The notes under the pieces: model-generated
The model's input: the letters and a program-made list of their open reading frames with translations, nothing else
Database searches by the model: none
Told to the model about the DNA's origin: nothing
Translations under genes and position numbers: made by a program
Shown here: piece after piece, positions 32,720-44,632 of the stretch
Numbering within the stretch: the first letter of the stretch is position 1
Layout: the number at the start of each line of letters is the position of its first letter
Assembly (NCBI GenBank): GCA_021234155.1
Contig: JAJEKV010000572.1
Coordinates: 64,001-128,000, forward strand
Reading direction: 5' to 3'
DNA: 64,000 bases
DNA from: Isoetes taiwanensis
Taxonomy: Eukaryota; Streptophyta; Lycopodiopsida; Isoetales; Isoetaceae

Positions 32720-35700
32720 GCAGTTCCGGTGGTTTGTAGGCGAGTCGGATGCTTTATCTGAGGCAGAGCTATGGCCGGATCAACTAGAATTCTTAAGGCA
32801 GAGCTCCACTTCTTCTCCCTCCCTTATTGTAGTGTGTTAGCTTTTTAGGGTTACGATTCTTCGTTCCCGCTCCTTTATTACGTCCATCCTTATTAATTAC
32901 TAGTCTTGTCTTATCTTGTCCTATTCTTTTTTTGATTTTTCGTATGTGTAGGCAAGAAGCGTCGTACGGCGCCCTATATACCTTACTGACATTCGTACTC
33001 TGACCTCCCATTCCCGTAGCTGATCATCATTAACGACTCCCTCCGTCCGTTGGTTATGTGACACGTCAGTAAGGTCCCATGCATCGTTATATATATTCAC
33101 TATTGTAATCGTTATTATATTATTTTTATTCTCTACCATTCTCGTACTTGCAGCAGCACGTTTAAAATTTAGATTTAGCGATTAAGAATAGTTATCCGTA
33201 TTTCCTATTGTTAGTTGTTGAATGGCTACTATTTTCAAAAACCACCCCCGTAGTTTGAATGGCATGAAATGCTTTTCTCCATCTGGGGGATCGATACCAC
33301 TTTTTCTGTCATTTTTCCTGTGTTGTTGTGTGATCGTACCTCTTCTATGTCCCATCGCAACCGAGTTTATACCGATTAGTCTATGCCTGGCCTATTTAAT
33401 CTATGCAATGTAATCTATGCAATGTGATTTATTATTCATTATTTTCATAGCCATAGTGAACTCGTGATCATAGCCTTAGATAACTCAAAGAAAAAACATC
33501 CGATTACCAGAAACAATCTAAAAAAAATAGCAAGTACTTTTGATATTCCTGATCGTGTTTCCATATTGTCGCAATATTTCACCCTATTCAACCCTATCCA
33601 ATATGCTATTCTAATGTTCTGAGTCCGGCACTTACCTGGATATCGCAGCCCGCAACCTGCAACCCGCAACGCGCAAGATTATAGTCTTCTCCACTTTTAA
33701 AAAGAAAAAGGCAAGACCTTTTCTTATTACCTTATAAGGGCGGCAGCAGAATCGAAATGGGCAAAAGCAGACAGCTGCAACGGACTCCTAGGCTACACTT
33801 TTGGCGACGTCAGCATCTGCTACAGTGATATTAAGACCAGCTACAGTACCTTCTGGACCAGATTCGACATCAGCGAACCATTTCCGGCCTCTTCCTAATC
33901 CAATCCTCGTTTTAGTAATCTAAGCCATTCTGTTTGAATTGCGGGTTAAGCCAAATCCCGCAGCTCTTAAGAACCCTTTCAATTATTTCTTGGATATTCT
34001 TTGAGATTTCGTGGTGGGTGTGGCTATATGCCTCCCCCCCCCCATGCCATTCTTTTGTATTTTCCTCCTTTGTACAACTCTTTGTGGCTATGCTATTGCA
34101 AAATGTTCTGAGCTTCATGCAGTGCCTATAAAGAAATGATATTTTTGTTTAATTAACATGATGCATTCCTATTTAGTTAGTTTTGCAGACTAAATGTTAA
34201 TGATTTATGATTGTTGTTAAAGAGATCTGTTAAAATTACCACTATGTCATAATGCTATTTTTTGGATAGTTCTAAATGGTGGACAAGCATTCTCGTCAGA
34301 AAGCTCTGTTGTATTGTTAGTTAACTCATGCATGTAGGAACCTATTAGTGAACAATAGACAAAGAGCATATGGAATTGCAAACAGTTCTTTCATGAATAG
34401 GGCACAAATGCATGCCCTATTCATCGAGTTTCCATCATTGACTTGAGAAACTTGATGCAATGGTTTGGAAAAAAGGACTAACACCAAAATCTCTAGGCAC
34501 TGTTAGAGTGGTGTGTGCGTCATATATCCTAAGGGATGCTAATAGGTAAAATTTCTTCTCCTCCTCCTCCTCTATTAGGTGCATTAGATGGCTTTTCTGG
34601 TGTGCCTGTTACTGGGAATATGGCATATATATAGGAATCTTGGGGTTGAGAGTGTATCCTAAGTCCTGGTCAAATCGAGGGAACATTTGAAAGTGAACAA
34701 AAGTTATGGGTTAATAAACAGACATGTGCCATCTCTGCCCTCCACCTAGTGGCAAACCCCATCTTCATGCTTTGGCTCGAGATATAATATCAGCATTAAC
34801 ACCAATCTCAACCATATCCCTGATGATTCCTACCTTGCATATGGCTCTGACCTAGTCATGGTCTATTCCACTATTAGCACCAGCATAACTAACCCAGCCT
34901 TATGTGCCCAAGCTAATCAAATTTCCTTCACCAATGTCAGCATTTGATTGGGGGCTTATATCTTGTTGGCAAGATTCCATTTTTTCATTGGAGATGTAAC
35001 AATATTTAAGCTAGTTGGCATTGATCTAACCAGAAGTAAATAACCTTCAACGCTTATTGTTTTCCCTCCTTGAAGGTCACCCAAGCGTATACGTTATCCT
35101 CTAGACTATAGCCAACTTCTAGAGCATCATTCTCAACTCTTCTGTCTTGAAAAGCTATCATCTTCTTAGCAATTACAAATGTGGTCTTAAAAGAAAAGAT
35201 AAAGATGTCACTTTATATGGCTCTTCAAAAATTGCGATCTTCCCATGGTGGTGTCAAATGTTCTTTCATCCTACATTTTTACCTCTTATGTTGGATGGTT
35301 TGCCTTGGATATGTCACATATATATTACACGCTTACAATGGGGCAATGACCACCAAATATTAATTTCTACTACAATCACCTCTACCGTGATTATTAATCT
35401 CCAATACATGCACCATTATGTTTATTATGTGAATTCATGAAACGGTTATGAGTTCACATTACATCACATATTAACCGCGCTAGGACATCAACATCACGAC
35501 GAGGGCTACAGAAAAAAAGGGGACCAAAATGTGAGCTTATAGATGTACTTACGTGGGTACATTCGATCGTCCAAGACCTCTTTGGTTATTGCAAAATTAG
35601 TTGGTATCCCTACAACAGTAATGCCAATAACAAGGGTAATCCCTATACTCATACAATGAGAGACCACTTGAATGAAAACACACAAACAAATCCTTGCAAC

Positions 35701-36010
35701 AAATTCATATGCTTAAGATTACAACTCTTGCTTCCTACGCTTCAATCCTTGTAATATCAACGACAACGAGGCTTTCAAATTTCAACTCCTTAACTTTGCA
35801 AACATGTTTGAGCCCATCGTCAAAGGCAACCTAAGCCAATTGTTTGGTGCATTATGGCAAGCATAATATTGCAGATGATATCTGCATTACCTTGTACATG
35901 TATTTGAATCGTGTAACATTCTCCTGTTCCTACTAGTAAACAAATAGAAACTCCATTACCGTTACATAGCAAAATTAAAAATCCACACAAACCACACCCA
36001 CCATCTTTCC
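32720..36010. other. Long gene-poor stretch
   Basis: No frame carries a recognised domain. Landmarks include ATCTATGCAATGT repeated near 33400-33428, a CT-rich microsatellite near 34557-34575 and a C-run at 34034-34042. Plus-strand pieces near 34740-35440 (for example GDVTIFKLVGIDLTRSK near 34993) look like eroded coding sequence but cannot be assigned. Confidence 0.45.
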
Positions 36011-36536
36011 TATTCAATCCCTTCCTCTACAACTACGTGAGGATTGCACTTGCAACAATTGTGCCAGACATTTGCCAACAACATGGATGTCATCTTCTAC
36101 ATACACCCGAGACGTGCTCAAGCTCCCAACATTGTATACCCAAATGCTCTCAACAATAGACATATCCATAATTGTCGAGAGATGAATGAACATCATAATC
36201 ATAGGCAGGCATTGGGAGAGATGCCTATTAAACAATCCCTTAGTCTCTTGGATGGAACTCAACCAATCTGATCTAGATCAAGCGACAAAAGCAAAGATAG
36301 AAATCCTGCTCTCCCATCTCATCCACCACAATCCGATTGTCAGCAAGTACAAACATTGTACGAGCAACCGAACCCAACAATAGGCCTCTGCATCATCTCC
36401 GCTGCAGCCATCTCTGACATCCTGGCCAGATCACGTGAAGACAGTGTGTTTGCCACAAACCAAAAAGTCAACTATACGCACAGTATCCATCTGCGATACA
36501 GCCAAGATGCATCTACTTCCTACTAACAAGAGGATG

Positions 36537-36786
36537 TATACCCACGGGGGGTTCACCTTTATCACATGAGCATATGCCACCTGCGTGCTTAAGATGAGAA
36601 GAAACACCCCTATATACGTACGCAAAAGTGTAGGAAAAAACCCCTTCCGTGGAAAAAACACACTAGAATGTCAGTAAGAGGGGGATTTAAACCCCTAGTA
36701 TACGTACGAAAACGTCGAGAAAAAACCCCCTTCCATGCACTCACTAGGTTTATACGGGTCTTCTGTGTGAATCCCCCATGTGTATA
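36537..36786. mobile_element. MITE-like element, 250 bp
   Basis: TATACCCACGGGGGGTTCAC at 36537 pairs inverted with the end at 36767-36786 (reverse complement TATACACATGGGGGATTCAC), 17 of 20 positions. Inside, CCCCTA(T)ATACGTACGNAAA..GAAAAAACCCC appears twice (about 36606 and 36697). No coding capacity. A target-site duplication is not clear. It sits inside or at the edge of the Helitron fragment. Confidence 0.5.
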
Positions 36787-37488
36787 CCACATTCCACCCC
36801 TCATCTCGAGACAAGAAACCCACCAATAACGTCGACAATAGAAAGGACCGTCATCAGCCACAACACCATGTTCCTATTCCCCGAAGGGCTCGGAATACAT
36901 CGACGCCCCACCGACTTCACCATCTACATAAAGTCATGAATCTCCTGCCTCTTCTCCTCCTTAACACTATGCAAGCCATATCTGCTAATGATGTAACAGA
37001 TACGTCAATCACTCATCATCTCAAAGTCCATAACCACAAGGGTGCTCCATAAGAATATCCAGCACTACAAAGCAACACACCCCAACCCCACAAAACAAGA
37101 TTGTATGTGCCACATCATCAAGGACAAAACCCCCAAGCACATCCCAAATACCCCTGAATACCACAGAAAACACCTCAAAGATCTGCTTGCAATGGTCAAC
37201 AAGTGGGGCGTCCCAACGTTCCTCCTCACTTTCACCGCAGACGAAGTAAGCGAGACAAGGTGGCAAAAGATCAACCACATCGAAGACATTTTCAGGCAAA
37301 TACACCAAGACCTCACATGGAAAGATTGCCCAGTTGAATGTGCCACTCTATTCCACAAACGCCTCAAGTCATTCCTCGCAAAGCATGTACTCGGAGGAGG
37401 CAAGCTATTGGGACAAGTTCGCCAATCATGGCAGCAGACTTCCAGCCGAACAAAACACTACTATTGTAGCAGTAACTGCACGATGTAA
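36787..37488 (+). mobile_element. Helitron fragment (Helitron_like_N domain)
   Basis: The open frame 37042-37488 (148 codons) reads KTPKHIPNTPEYHRKHLKD, LLAMVNKWGVPTFLLTFTAD, WQKINHIEDIF, DCPVECATLFHKRLKSFL and HVLGGGKLLG. This matches the N-terminal domain of Helitron RepHel proteins that precedes the rolling-circle nuclease. The HUH nuclease and helicase are absent: the frame ends in a frame change and then unrelated sequence. Related pieces may extend upstream to about 36010, broken by the MITE-like element. It is a decayed fragment. Confidence 0.75.
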
Positions 37489-39665
37489 CCGCCAAAACCC
37501 TGTAGTGCTATAAGGGGGATATGTTCATTTTCCAAATGTCATTGGGAAGCAGATTCAAAAAGCGTGCAGTAAGGGTATATGATTTGTCCGACACCTGCCA
37601 TGATATCCCATAGCGGATCTCCATTCTCAATGGGGTACTCTCCTCATCTCTTGCTGCTTGAAATCAGCTGCTAACTCCATATAGAATCTAAGCCTGGTTG
37701 AAGGCGACTAGTCCTATAGTATATTAATCAACATTTTGTCATAATTCCATCTATCAAAAATCCATTTCGGGATTACATTCATGTATTAATACATTCATGT
37801 ATTAATACATATTCTTGCCATTAAAAAAAGATGCCATCAGTGTACTCGCCAATCGTGAAAGCCTTCAGAAGCATCGATCAATAATGCCACCATATAGCCC
37901 TATCACGTAGCATCCAAATTCACAATACCTTCTAAATGGTGTCGTACCGCCCTATCACGTAGCACAAAAATCTACACAATCCCCCCATCGCGCATCCACA
38001 TGTATAGCTTGCACTAATTCAAGTGCTAAGCAACTTTCAGTTCATGTCTTAACACACAAACTCCACTAGACAACCATCTCAAAGTAAGCTTTCTCATTGT
38101 AACTACTCCATGTACACCCAAACCTTCACCAAACTCCACTAGACAACCATCTTAAAGTAAGCTTCGTCAATGTAACTACTCCATCCCCGCCCTAATCTTT
38201 ACCCCAACCCTGCATTGCCGCTTTTTTTTTTTTTTTTTTTTTTTGGTTGATAAAATGGGTTTATTTATTTTACAATGCACCTACTTATTCTTAACACATA
38301 GAGATCATAAAAATGTCATTCAATTTTAGAGATTATATGAATATCATTCAATTTCAACAAACTATTTTTTCCCTTAAAAAGTAATAATGTACGCGCTTAG
38401 CACATAGAGATAAATATAAATATATCAAGACATATATAATTCATAAAGGGAAGATGAGATTCTTATATTCCATTAGGACTCCCTGAGTCGCGAAAAAAAT
38501 AGAAAATTAAAAAACCGTCGCAATTATCCCCATGGCTTTTTATCCAGCGCCATAGCTGCTGTTGCAGAGGGATGCAGACAAACCAGGAGTCGTGTACTCT
38601 GGCACAAACTCTTCAATGTCTTTCACAAAAGCAAGCGGGCATCTTCCACCACGTTCTAGTAAAGATCTTTTTTTTTTCTTGGGTGGATTGCTGGTACTTC
38701 TTTCTGGGTATTGGTTATACCTGTCATCATGATAGAAATGGATTATGAATAGTAGATGGCAGAGCTTGAGAGCCAACAAGCAATTTTGTTTCCGTTCATC
38801 TTCAGCTTGGTGGAATCAAAGCAGAGCACTGGTCTATCGCTGCAGCACAGGGGGGATGCAGAGCTTGAAAAGTAAAAAAATTTAGGATGAACAACTTCGA
38901 ATGCATATTGTGAGATTTGATAAGTGACGGAGCAGTTTGCTTTCGACCTGTGAGCTCGAAGTTTGGATGGTGCTACCAGGTCTCATGTCTTTTATCAAAA
39001 AAATTCTCGTATTATATCAAATTTCGGCATTACTCATCTTCCGTATAAATGAGTTGCCATTTTTTGGCCGATCTTTTGCCGCCCATTTGCTTCAGATCCT
39101 TCCAAAAGGAGGTGCATCTATCATTGGTGATTTTGGGCTTGGGGAAGAAATCTTTGGCTGTGAAATGGGTTGAGGCGGGCTTGTGAATCCATCAAAGCCA
39201 TTATGCTTTCAGTCATGCTCACTATGGCAGCTGTAGACATAACTTTGAAGTCGAACCATCTACTAGATTCATCAAAATGAGGGGAATGATTTGACAAGTA
39301 ATCAGCAAGGAGAATTTGTTATTAGGGTCACAGTTTGTAACTGAAATAAATGGAATAGAGATGGGAGAGCTTTTTACACCACTTATTACTTCGACTAGGG
39401 TATGGTTGCCCGCCACTGCGGACGTACCGTACCTTGTGGTACCAAAAGCCGCATCGGTGCCATTCCACACTCCTCCCTGAACGACCACCAGGTGTCGCGA
39501 CTTCGTGAGCCTAGAAGCCAGGGCTCCCTTGCTGTATACCCACCCATCGCGCACCTACGAACCCCTAAACATGCCCATTCCGAGGCATGATTCAATGCTA
39601 GGGGCTGGAATTCGCGCGCAAATTCCAGCCTCAATGCATGCAAAGGAGATGGGCAATAAGTGTAA
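37489..39665. other. No recognisable gene; 23-base T-run
   Basis: A phrase CCACTAGACAACCATCT(C/T)AAAGTAAGCTT recurs near 38061 and 38136, and ATCACGTAGCA near 37901 and 37955. A T-run of 23 lies at 38222-38244. Minus-strand frames at 38540-38779 and 39222-39829 carry no recognised domain; the latter run antisense to the start of the pogo-like element. Confidence 0.45.
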
Positions 39666-41010
39666 TTGCGGAGGATCAAGAAATTCGTGCATAAATACTT
39701 CCTTCTGGCTTGGGACTCAATTGAACCCCTGCTTTTACCGAAGGCTAGACCAATGGTGTCCACTAGAGCCCGACCAGGGATCGATGTTACAACGTCAGGC
39801 AGCAGCAGACCGACAGTAACGGCCAGCAAACGAGTTCATGCGCCCAAATCAAAGAAGAAGAATCCTCAGGCCAGTGGATCGGGAGCTACAATTACGAGGA
39901 AGCCAACAAAAAGAGGCCAATGGATGGAGCAGAAGATGCTAGACGCTCTAGATGAGGTGAATGAATATGGTATTTCAATTAGGGAAGCTTCTAGACGATC
40001 TGGTATCCCAGAATCATCCATTAAAGACTGGTTGTGTGGACAAATTTCCCACAAAATGGAGAGACATCCACAGTTCCTAACACCGTCCCAAGAAAAGGAA
40101 CTTGTGGATTGGGCCATAGAGAGGCCAGAACAGGGGATGGGCGTGACACTGGCTTCGGTGAAGGAACGTGCTGCAGACCTGGCCAAGGAGAATAATCCAA
40201 CATTTGAAGGTGTTCCAGGGGGAAAATGGTGGAAACTCTTCAAGCAGCGCCATCCTGAAATCTCTCCCAGAGTGCAGAAACTTTAGATGTGTCACGTGCC
40301 TGGGCTATGAACCAAGAAAACTTGGATAGCTTCTACTCAGACTTGAAAGAAATATATGATGAATATAACTTCCCCCCTTCGAGGATCTGGAATGCAGATG
40401 AGACCGGGATCCAAGCTGGGAAAGTAAAGCGCCTGAAGATAATTGCAAGGAAAGGTGAGAATAGGGTTAGTGATCTTAGTGTGTGTCAATGCAGAAGGGT
40501 TTAAAATACCTAGTATGTACATTTTCAAGGGAACTAGGATGAGTCAGGACAACATAGCCAGGTGTGAGGAGGGAGCAATTCAAGCTGTCCAGCAATCAGC
40601 TTTGATGACAACTGAACTCTATAAGTCTTGATTGTCCCACTTCCAATCTAGAGTGCCTGGAGGAGTATCACCTGAACGACCACATTTGATCTTGCTTGAT
40701 AGGCATGAAAGCCATGTGGAACTGGATGTCATTTTGGCAGCCAAAGATATGGGAATACATTTTGCACTATTACCTGCACATACATCACATAGGCTCCAAC
40801 CACTAGCTGTGTTTTGCTTTGCGCCATTCAAAGGCAGCATTCAAAAGATTGAGGGCAGAATACATGGTCAAAAAAGACAGGTCTGAACCAAAGAGGAAAG
40901 ACATAGCTGAATTGATATCTAGTCCATGGCTGCAGGTCTAACAGTGTCGAATATAAAGGATTTATGCACGGGCCTCATTATTTCTAAGTCCATTCTAAAG
41001 GCATAGCATT
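39666..41010 (+). pseudogene. pogo/Tigger-like (Tc1/mariner, CENP-B type) transposase
   Basis: An open frame of 206 codons (39666-40286) carries a psq-type helix-turn-helix (ALDEVNEYGISIREASRRSG, then IPESSIKDWL) and a CENP-B-like second helix-turn-helix (ELVDWAIERPEQG, WWKLFKQRHPEIS). The DDE_1 domain follows in other frames: RIWNADETGIQ (first Asp), FKIPSMYIFKG, LILLDRHESHVELDV (second Asp; usual DGH is DRH) and LLPAHTSHRLQPLAVF, where the third catalytic Asp is Ala. Lesions: a frameshift near 40286, another near 40475, and TGA for Trp at 40629. Terminal repeats were not found. pogo elements are cut-and-paste transposons at TA targets; this copy is dead. Confidence 0.88.
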
Positions 41011-42153
41011 ACAACGTAGGTTTCATTAGTCATGCAATTTCATCCAAACAACCAAATTCCTAACTCAATACATAGTTGTATATTAATGCCCCTTGGTAGA
41101 CAACATTTGTATGCTGTGGATTCTATTCACCTGTAGAATGATCCATAGAAACATCAACTGGGGTGCCTTAGAAATTGCCTCCATGGAGGGCTCTATTTCT
41201 AGATAGATCAATGATTGGGTTATCATTGACGAAGTTGATTCCGCTCTCGATTGAATGAGTAGCAGTTTTGATCACTCCGATATAGAGATCAAGCCACAAT
41301 GAGGGGTTCTGCGAGCATACCAGGTGCTATATATATGAAATTCATAAATTTGAGGTCCATCATTTTTATGGCCTTACGGTTTGACTTATAGAGGCAACCT
41401 ATGGTCTTGCAGAGCAGGCTCCCAAACTCGTGTCCCAACAATTAGCACAGAAAACATTATAGCTAACATAGAGAAGAATTAACTTGAATGTATCTAATTA
41501 ATGCCAATAGCTTCTTTTGCAATCGCTCAAACTGGAACAAATTTCGAATGTCCATATATATGTTAGGCCTAATTGACACAATTCAAACCAATAAGTGAGT
41601 CATATAGGAAGAGAAATGTTTGCAGCGGCCTTGGCCGATACTTGATAAATTTCTTGTATATACTAAATATTAAATTAAAATAGGGGTATAAGTGCACGAC
41701 TAGGCCAAAAATGGACTTTTTGTTGCATGCCTTTTTGCTTTTACCTTCATTGTGCAAGGCTATGTGAAATGTAGACTTGTTTTTGAAGGCCTCTTCTTTT
41801 CCAGACTTTATTTTGCATGGTAAAAGGGGTCTTGCAGGGCCTCCAGCCTTCAAATTCCAATCCTGCACAACACCATTAAACAAGGTGGGCACCCCAAAAA
41901 TTTTAGCAAAATTCTAAAGACATGCTTCATCTTCTTTTTCCCATCTTATTTAAGGGTTTGTCACTTCGGTTTAGGGTTTTCTATACGCATGTGCAGATCG
42001 TTCAAATCTATATGCTCAAATCTGAAATCTGATGTGCAAATCGATGCTGTAGGCTCAATTTATCACAGTGCATGAGCTGGCAGTCCATGTGGCATCTGGG
42101 CACCACGTAACTTCATTTATAGCCGGATCAAAGCAGCATTTCTTTTGTCTGAA
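41011..42153. other. Intergenic, upstream of PLP3
   Basis: No frame with a recognised domain. The last ~250 bases before 42154 would contain the PLP3 promoter and 5' UTR; a TTTAGGGTTTTC-like phrase near 41952 and 41972 is the only motif noticed, of unknown meaning. Confidence 0.4.
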
Positions 42154-43273
42154 ATGGCAGATTATCATTTTACCTACAAAGATGTGGAAGGAACTAGCAC
42201 AGAATGGGATGATATACAGAGAAAGCTTGGAAATCTGCCGGCCAAGGCACCTGTAAAGAAACCAGATCCTTGGACTCCGGCAGAAGATGCCGATCAAAGG
42301 AAAGACAAGCACTGGATTGATTCAAAAACGGAAGAAGAGCTTGAGGAATTGGAGGATGACCTCGGACTTGATGATGATAGATTTTGGAAGAATACAGGTT
42401 GCTTTTCTATCATATGCTCTGTCTGCAGTGTTGTCTGTGATGTGGAATGTATATTTTCTTGCCAGGAAGAAGAGGTTGGAGGAATTGAATCAAATAGCTA
42501 ATAAGCCAAGATTTGGATCCGTTTTCCATATTAAAGCTGGTGACTTTGTGCGGGAGGTTTCTCAAGCCCCAGCAGATGTGTGGGTTGTGGTCCACTTATA
42601 CAAGGAAGGGTAAGAGCTCTAATGCTTTTCAAGGTCTAATATGTGCAAGCCTGAATAATATATCTGAGTTCTTTGAGCTATTTCTCTAAGATATGATGTC
42701 AATTTGACAAATATCTTGTCATACATGATGTCAATTTTCTGTTTTGATTTAATGAATGGATCACACTAAGCTGGATATTACATATTTATTTACGTCCATG
42801 CCCTATTGTTGATTACTATTTTGGTTTACTTCCAGGCTTCCTGAGTGTATTTTGTTGGAGCAATGTCTTGAAGAGCTTGCATCAAAGTACCCTGGGACAA
42901 AGTTTGTAAAAATTATCTCGACTGATTGTATACCCAATTATCCTGATTTTAATCTGCCAACTGTGCTTATATACAATCATACCAATGTTAAAGCAACTTT
43001 GGTGGGCTTGCAACATTTTGGTGGACGACAGTGTACTCCTGAAGGTGTGATCTCTAGCTTTTCTTATTGTAATATCGGTTTGGTAAATGAACGTGCAATT
43101 CATTCTCTTTCTGTTCCCCAGATGTGGCATTCACTTTGTGTCAAGTAGGGCCTGTTCTTACGGGGCATGGAAGTGACAAATCCTTAAAAGAGAAGGTTCA
43201 ACATGATTTCATTAAACGCGTCATCACTAGGCATGAACAAGGTAATCATGATGACTCTGATTCGGATGATTAA
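42154..43273 (+). CDS. PLP3: Phosducin-like protein 3 (PLP3 type), four exons, one-base deletion in exon 1
   Basis: Phosducin-like proteins of the PLP3 group have a thioredoxin-like fold and assist CCT chaperonin folding of tubulin. Exons 42154-42397, 42466-42609, 42836-43044 and 43122-43273 all have GT/AG borders. Landmarks: MADYHFTYKDVEGTSTEWDD, KTEEELEELEDD, FVREVSQAPADVWVVVHLYK, FVKIISTDCIPNYPD, LPTVLIYN, and an acidic tail DDSDSDD. The summed exons are 749 nt; 750 would give 249 codons plus stop. The sequence after DDDR is ATTTTGGAAGAATACAG (42381-42397); one extra T restores FLEEYR and joins exon 2 in frame. So this is a recent frameshift or an assembly error in a T-run. All other splice phases fit. 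The gene is a stand-alone host gene among transposons. Confidence 0.9.
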
Positions 43274-44632
43274 TGTCCCGGGATTTAAATTATTGTCATA
43301 AGCCAGCCATGTTTTTTGTGTGGCATGCTTAAGAGTTTTGAAACAGTTAATATACAAGTCAGCGAAGGACATGTTTCTACAACGGGTTTCTTTTCAAAAT
43401 CTTTTCCTGAAAATTACAAGGCAAAGGCAATATCTTCTTAGCTTCATTTGTTCTGTCCAAAGAATCATAATCTTGGATGTGCATGAAGTCTGCAGTTATT
43501 GAGATGCATAACTGCTCTAGCCTTCCTTGCACCCCCCGGCTTCAGGATGTTCTTCATCCGTGCAGAATATTCGTATGTGCATGGGAGATCATTGCAGAGA
43601 CCATCTAGCAGTATGTTGTAGGTTACACATTTGATCATTAAGGTTCACTGCTTGGGCTTCGGCAGTATCACCTACTGAGATTCTTGGCCATAGGATATCT
43701 TTTGCTTTGAAGCAGCTCATAATGCATGCATTATATGTGATCACAGATTCCATATCTTCAACGTTAAATTTAGCCTGTTCATTTTGCACAACTAATCCAT
43801 CAATTTGTTGTAATAAAATGCACACCCATTTTGAAGCATTTGTTGAAGTTATAAAAGCTTCCTCAGTGCTCTATCTTGCGAAATCCAGCAAAAGACGCTC
43901 CAGCAAAAGACGTTATTGGAGACTAACCCCTGCCTGACAAATCTTGGAAAAGGAACTTTGTCATAACCTCACTAACGAAAGGATGCCTCAGAGTGTCGAT
44001 TTTGTGTTACGGGTTTGTAGTGCATTTGGGGATGAATGATAGCTTGACACAAAATGCATTTGGGGATGAATGATAGCTTGACACAAAATTGCCACTAAAA
44101 TAGTGAAAGCGCACACTTGTTCGTTCGATGCTGGCAAGCTGGAAATAATTTGCTACTTGCATAAATTGGCTTTAGATATACGTTTGCAACTATTGCACTC
44201 TATGCTGATATATGTATTGTATTACTTATCCCCAACCAATATTCAAGCAGAGATGCATTGGCAAGTTGCGTTGAGCAATTATGATGCAAAAATTGTTTAT
44301 TTTTTAATTTAAACAACGTGATACAGTTTGGCTTCAAAGGCATTCTCACTCCTGTTTCAACCCAAGCTCAACCATTTGTTGCTCAGTACTTACAAGGCCT
44401 GTCTGTGCAACAAAGCTGCAAACGTGTAGATAAGATAGTGCATATAGGTGGCCTTACTAGAGAAGGAATCATATCAGAGAAAAAAATAGATACCAAGAAA
44501 GCAGAACAAAAAGTGTTACAGCAAGAATCGTAAGGACAAAGACATGAAGCATCACCATCCAGCTATCCAAATATAAGGCCAGGATTACTTGTGATGATAA
44601 TACTACCACAAGGGCTATCATCACTATCTTAA
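43274..44632. other. No firm gene; one short tandem duplication
   Basis: TGCATTTGGGGATGAATGATAGCTTGACACAAAAT is tandemly duplicated at about 44021-44092. A minus-strand frame at 43589-43825 is unassigned. No recognised domain. Confidence 0.45.

Noticed and set aside
39395-39829. Minus-strand 144-codon frame antisense to the pogo-like gene
   Set aside because: No domain; lies opposite the transposase N-terminus, which is clearly coding.
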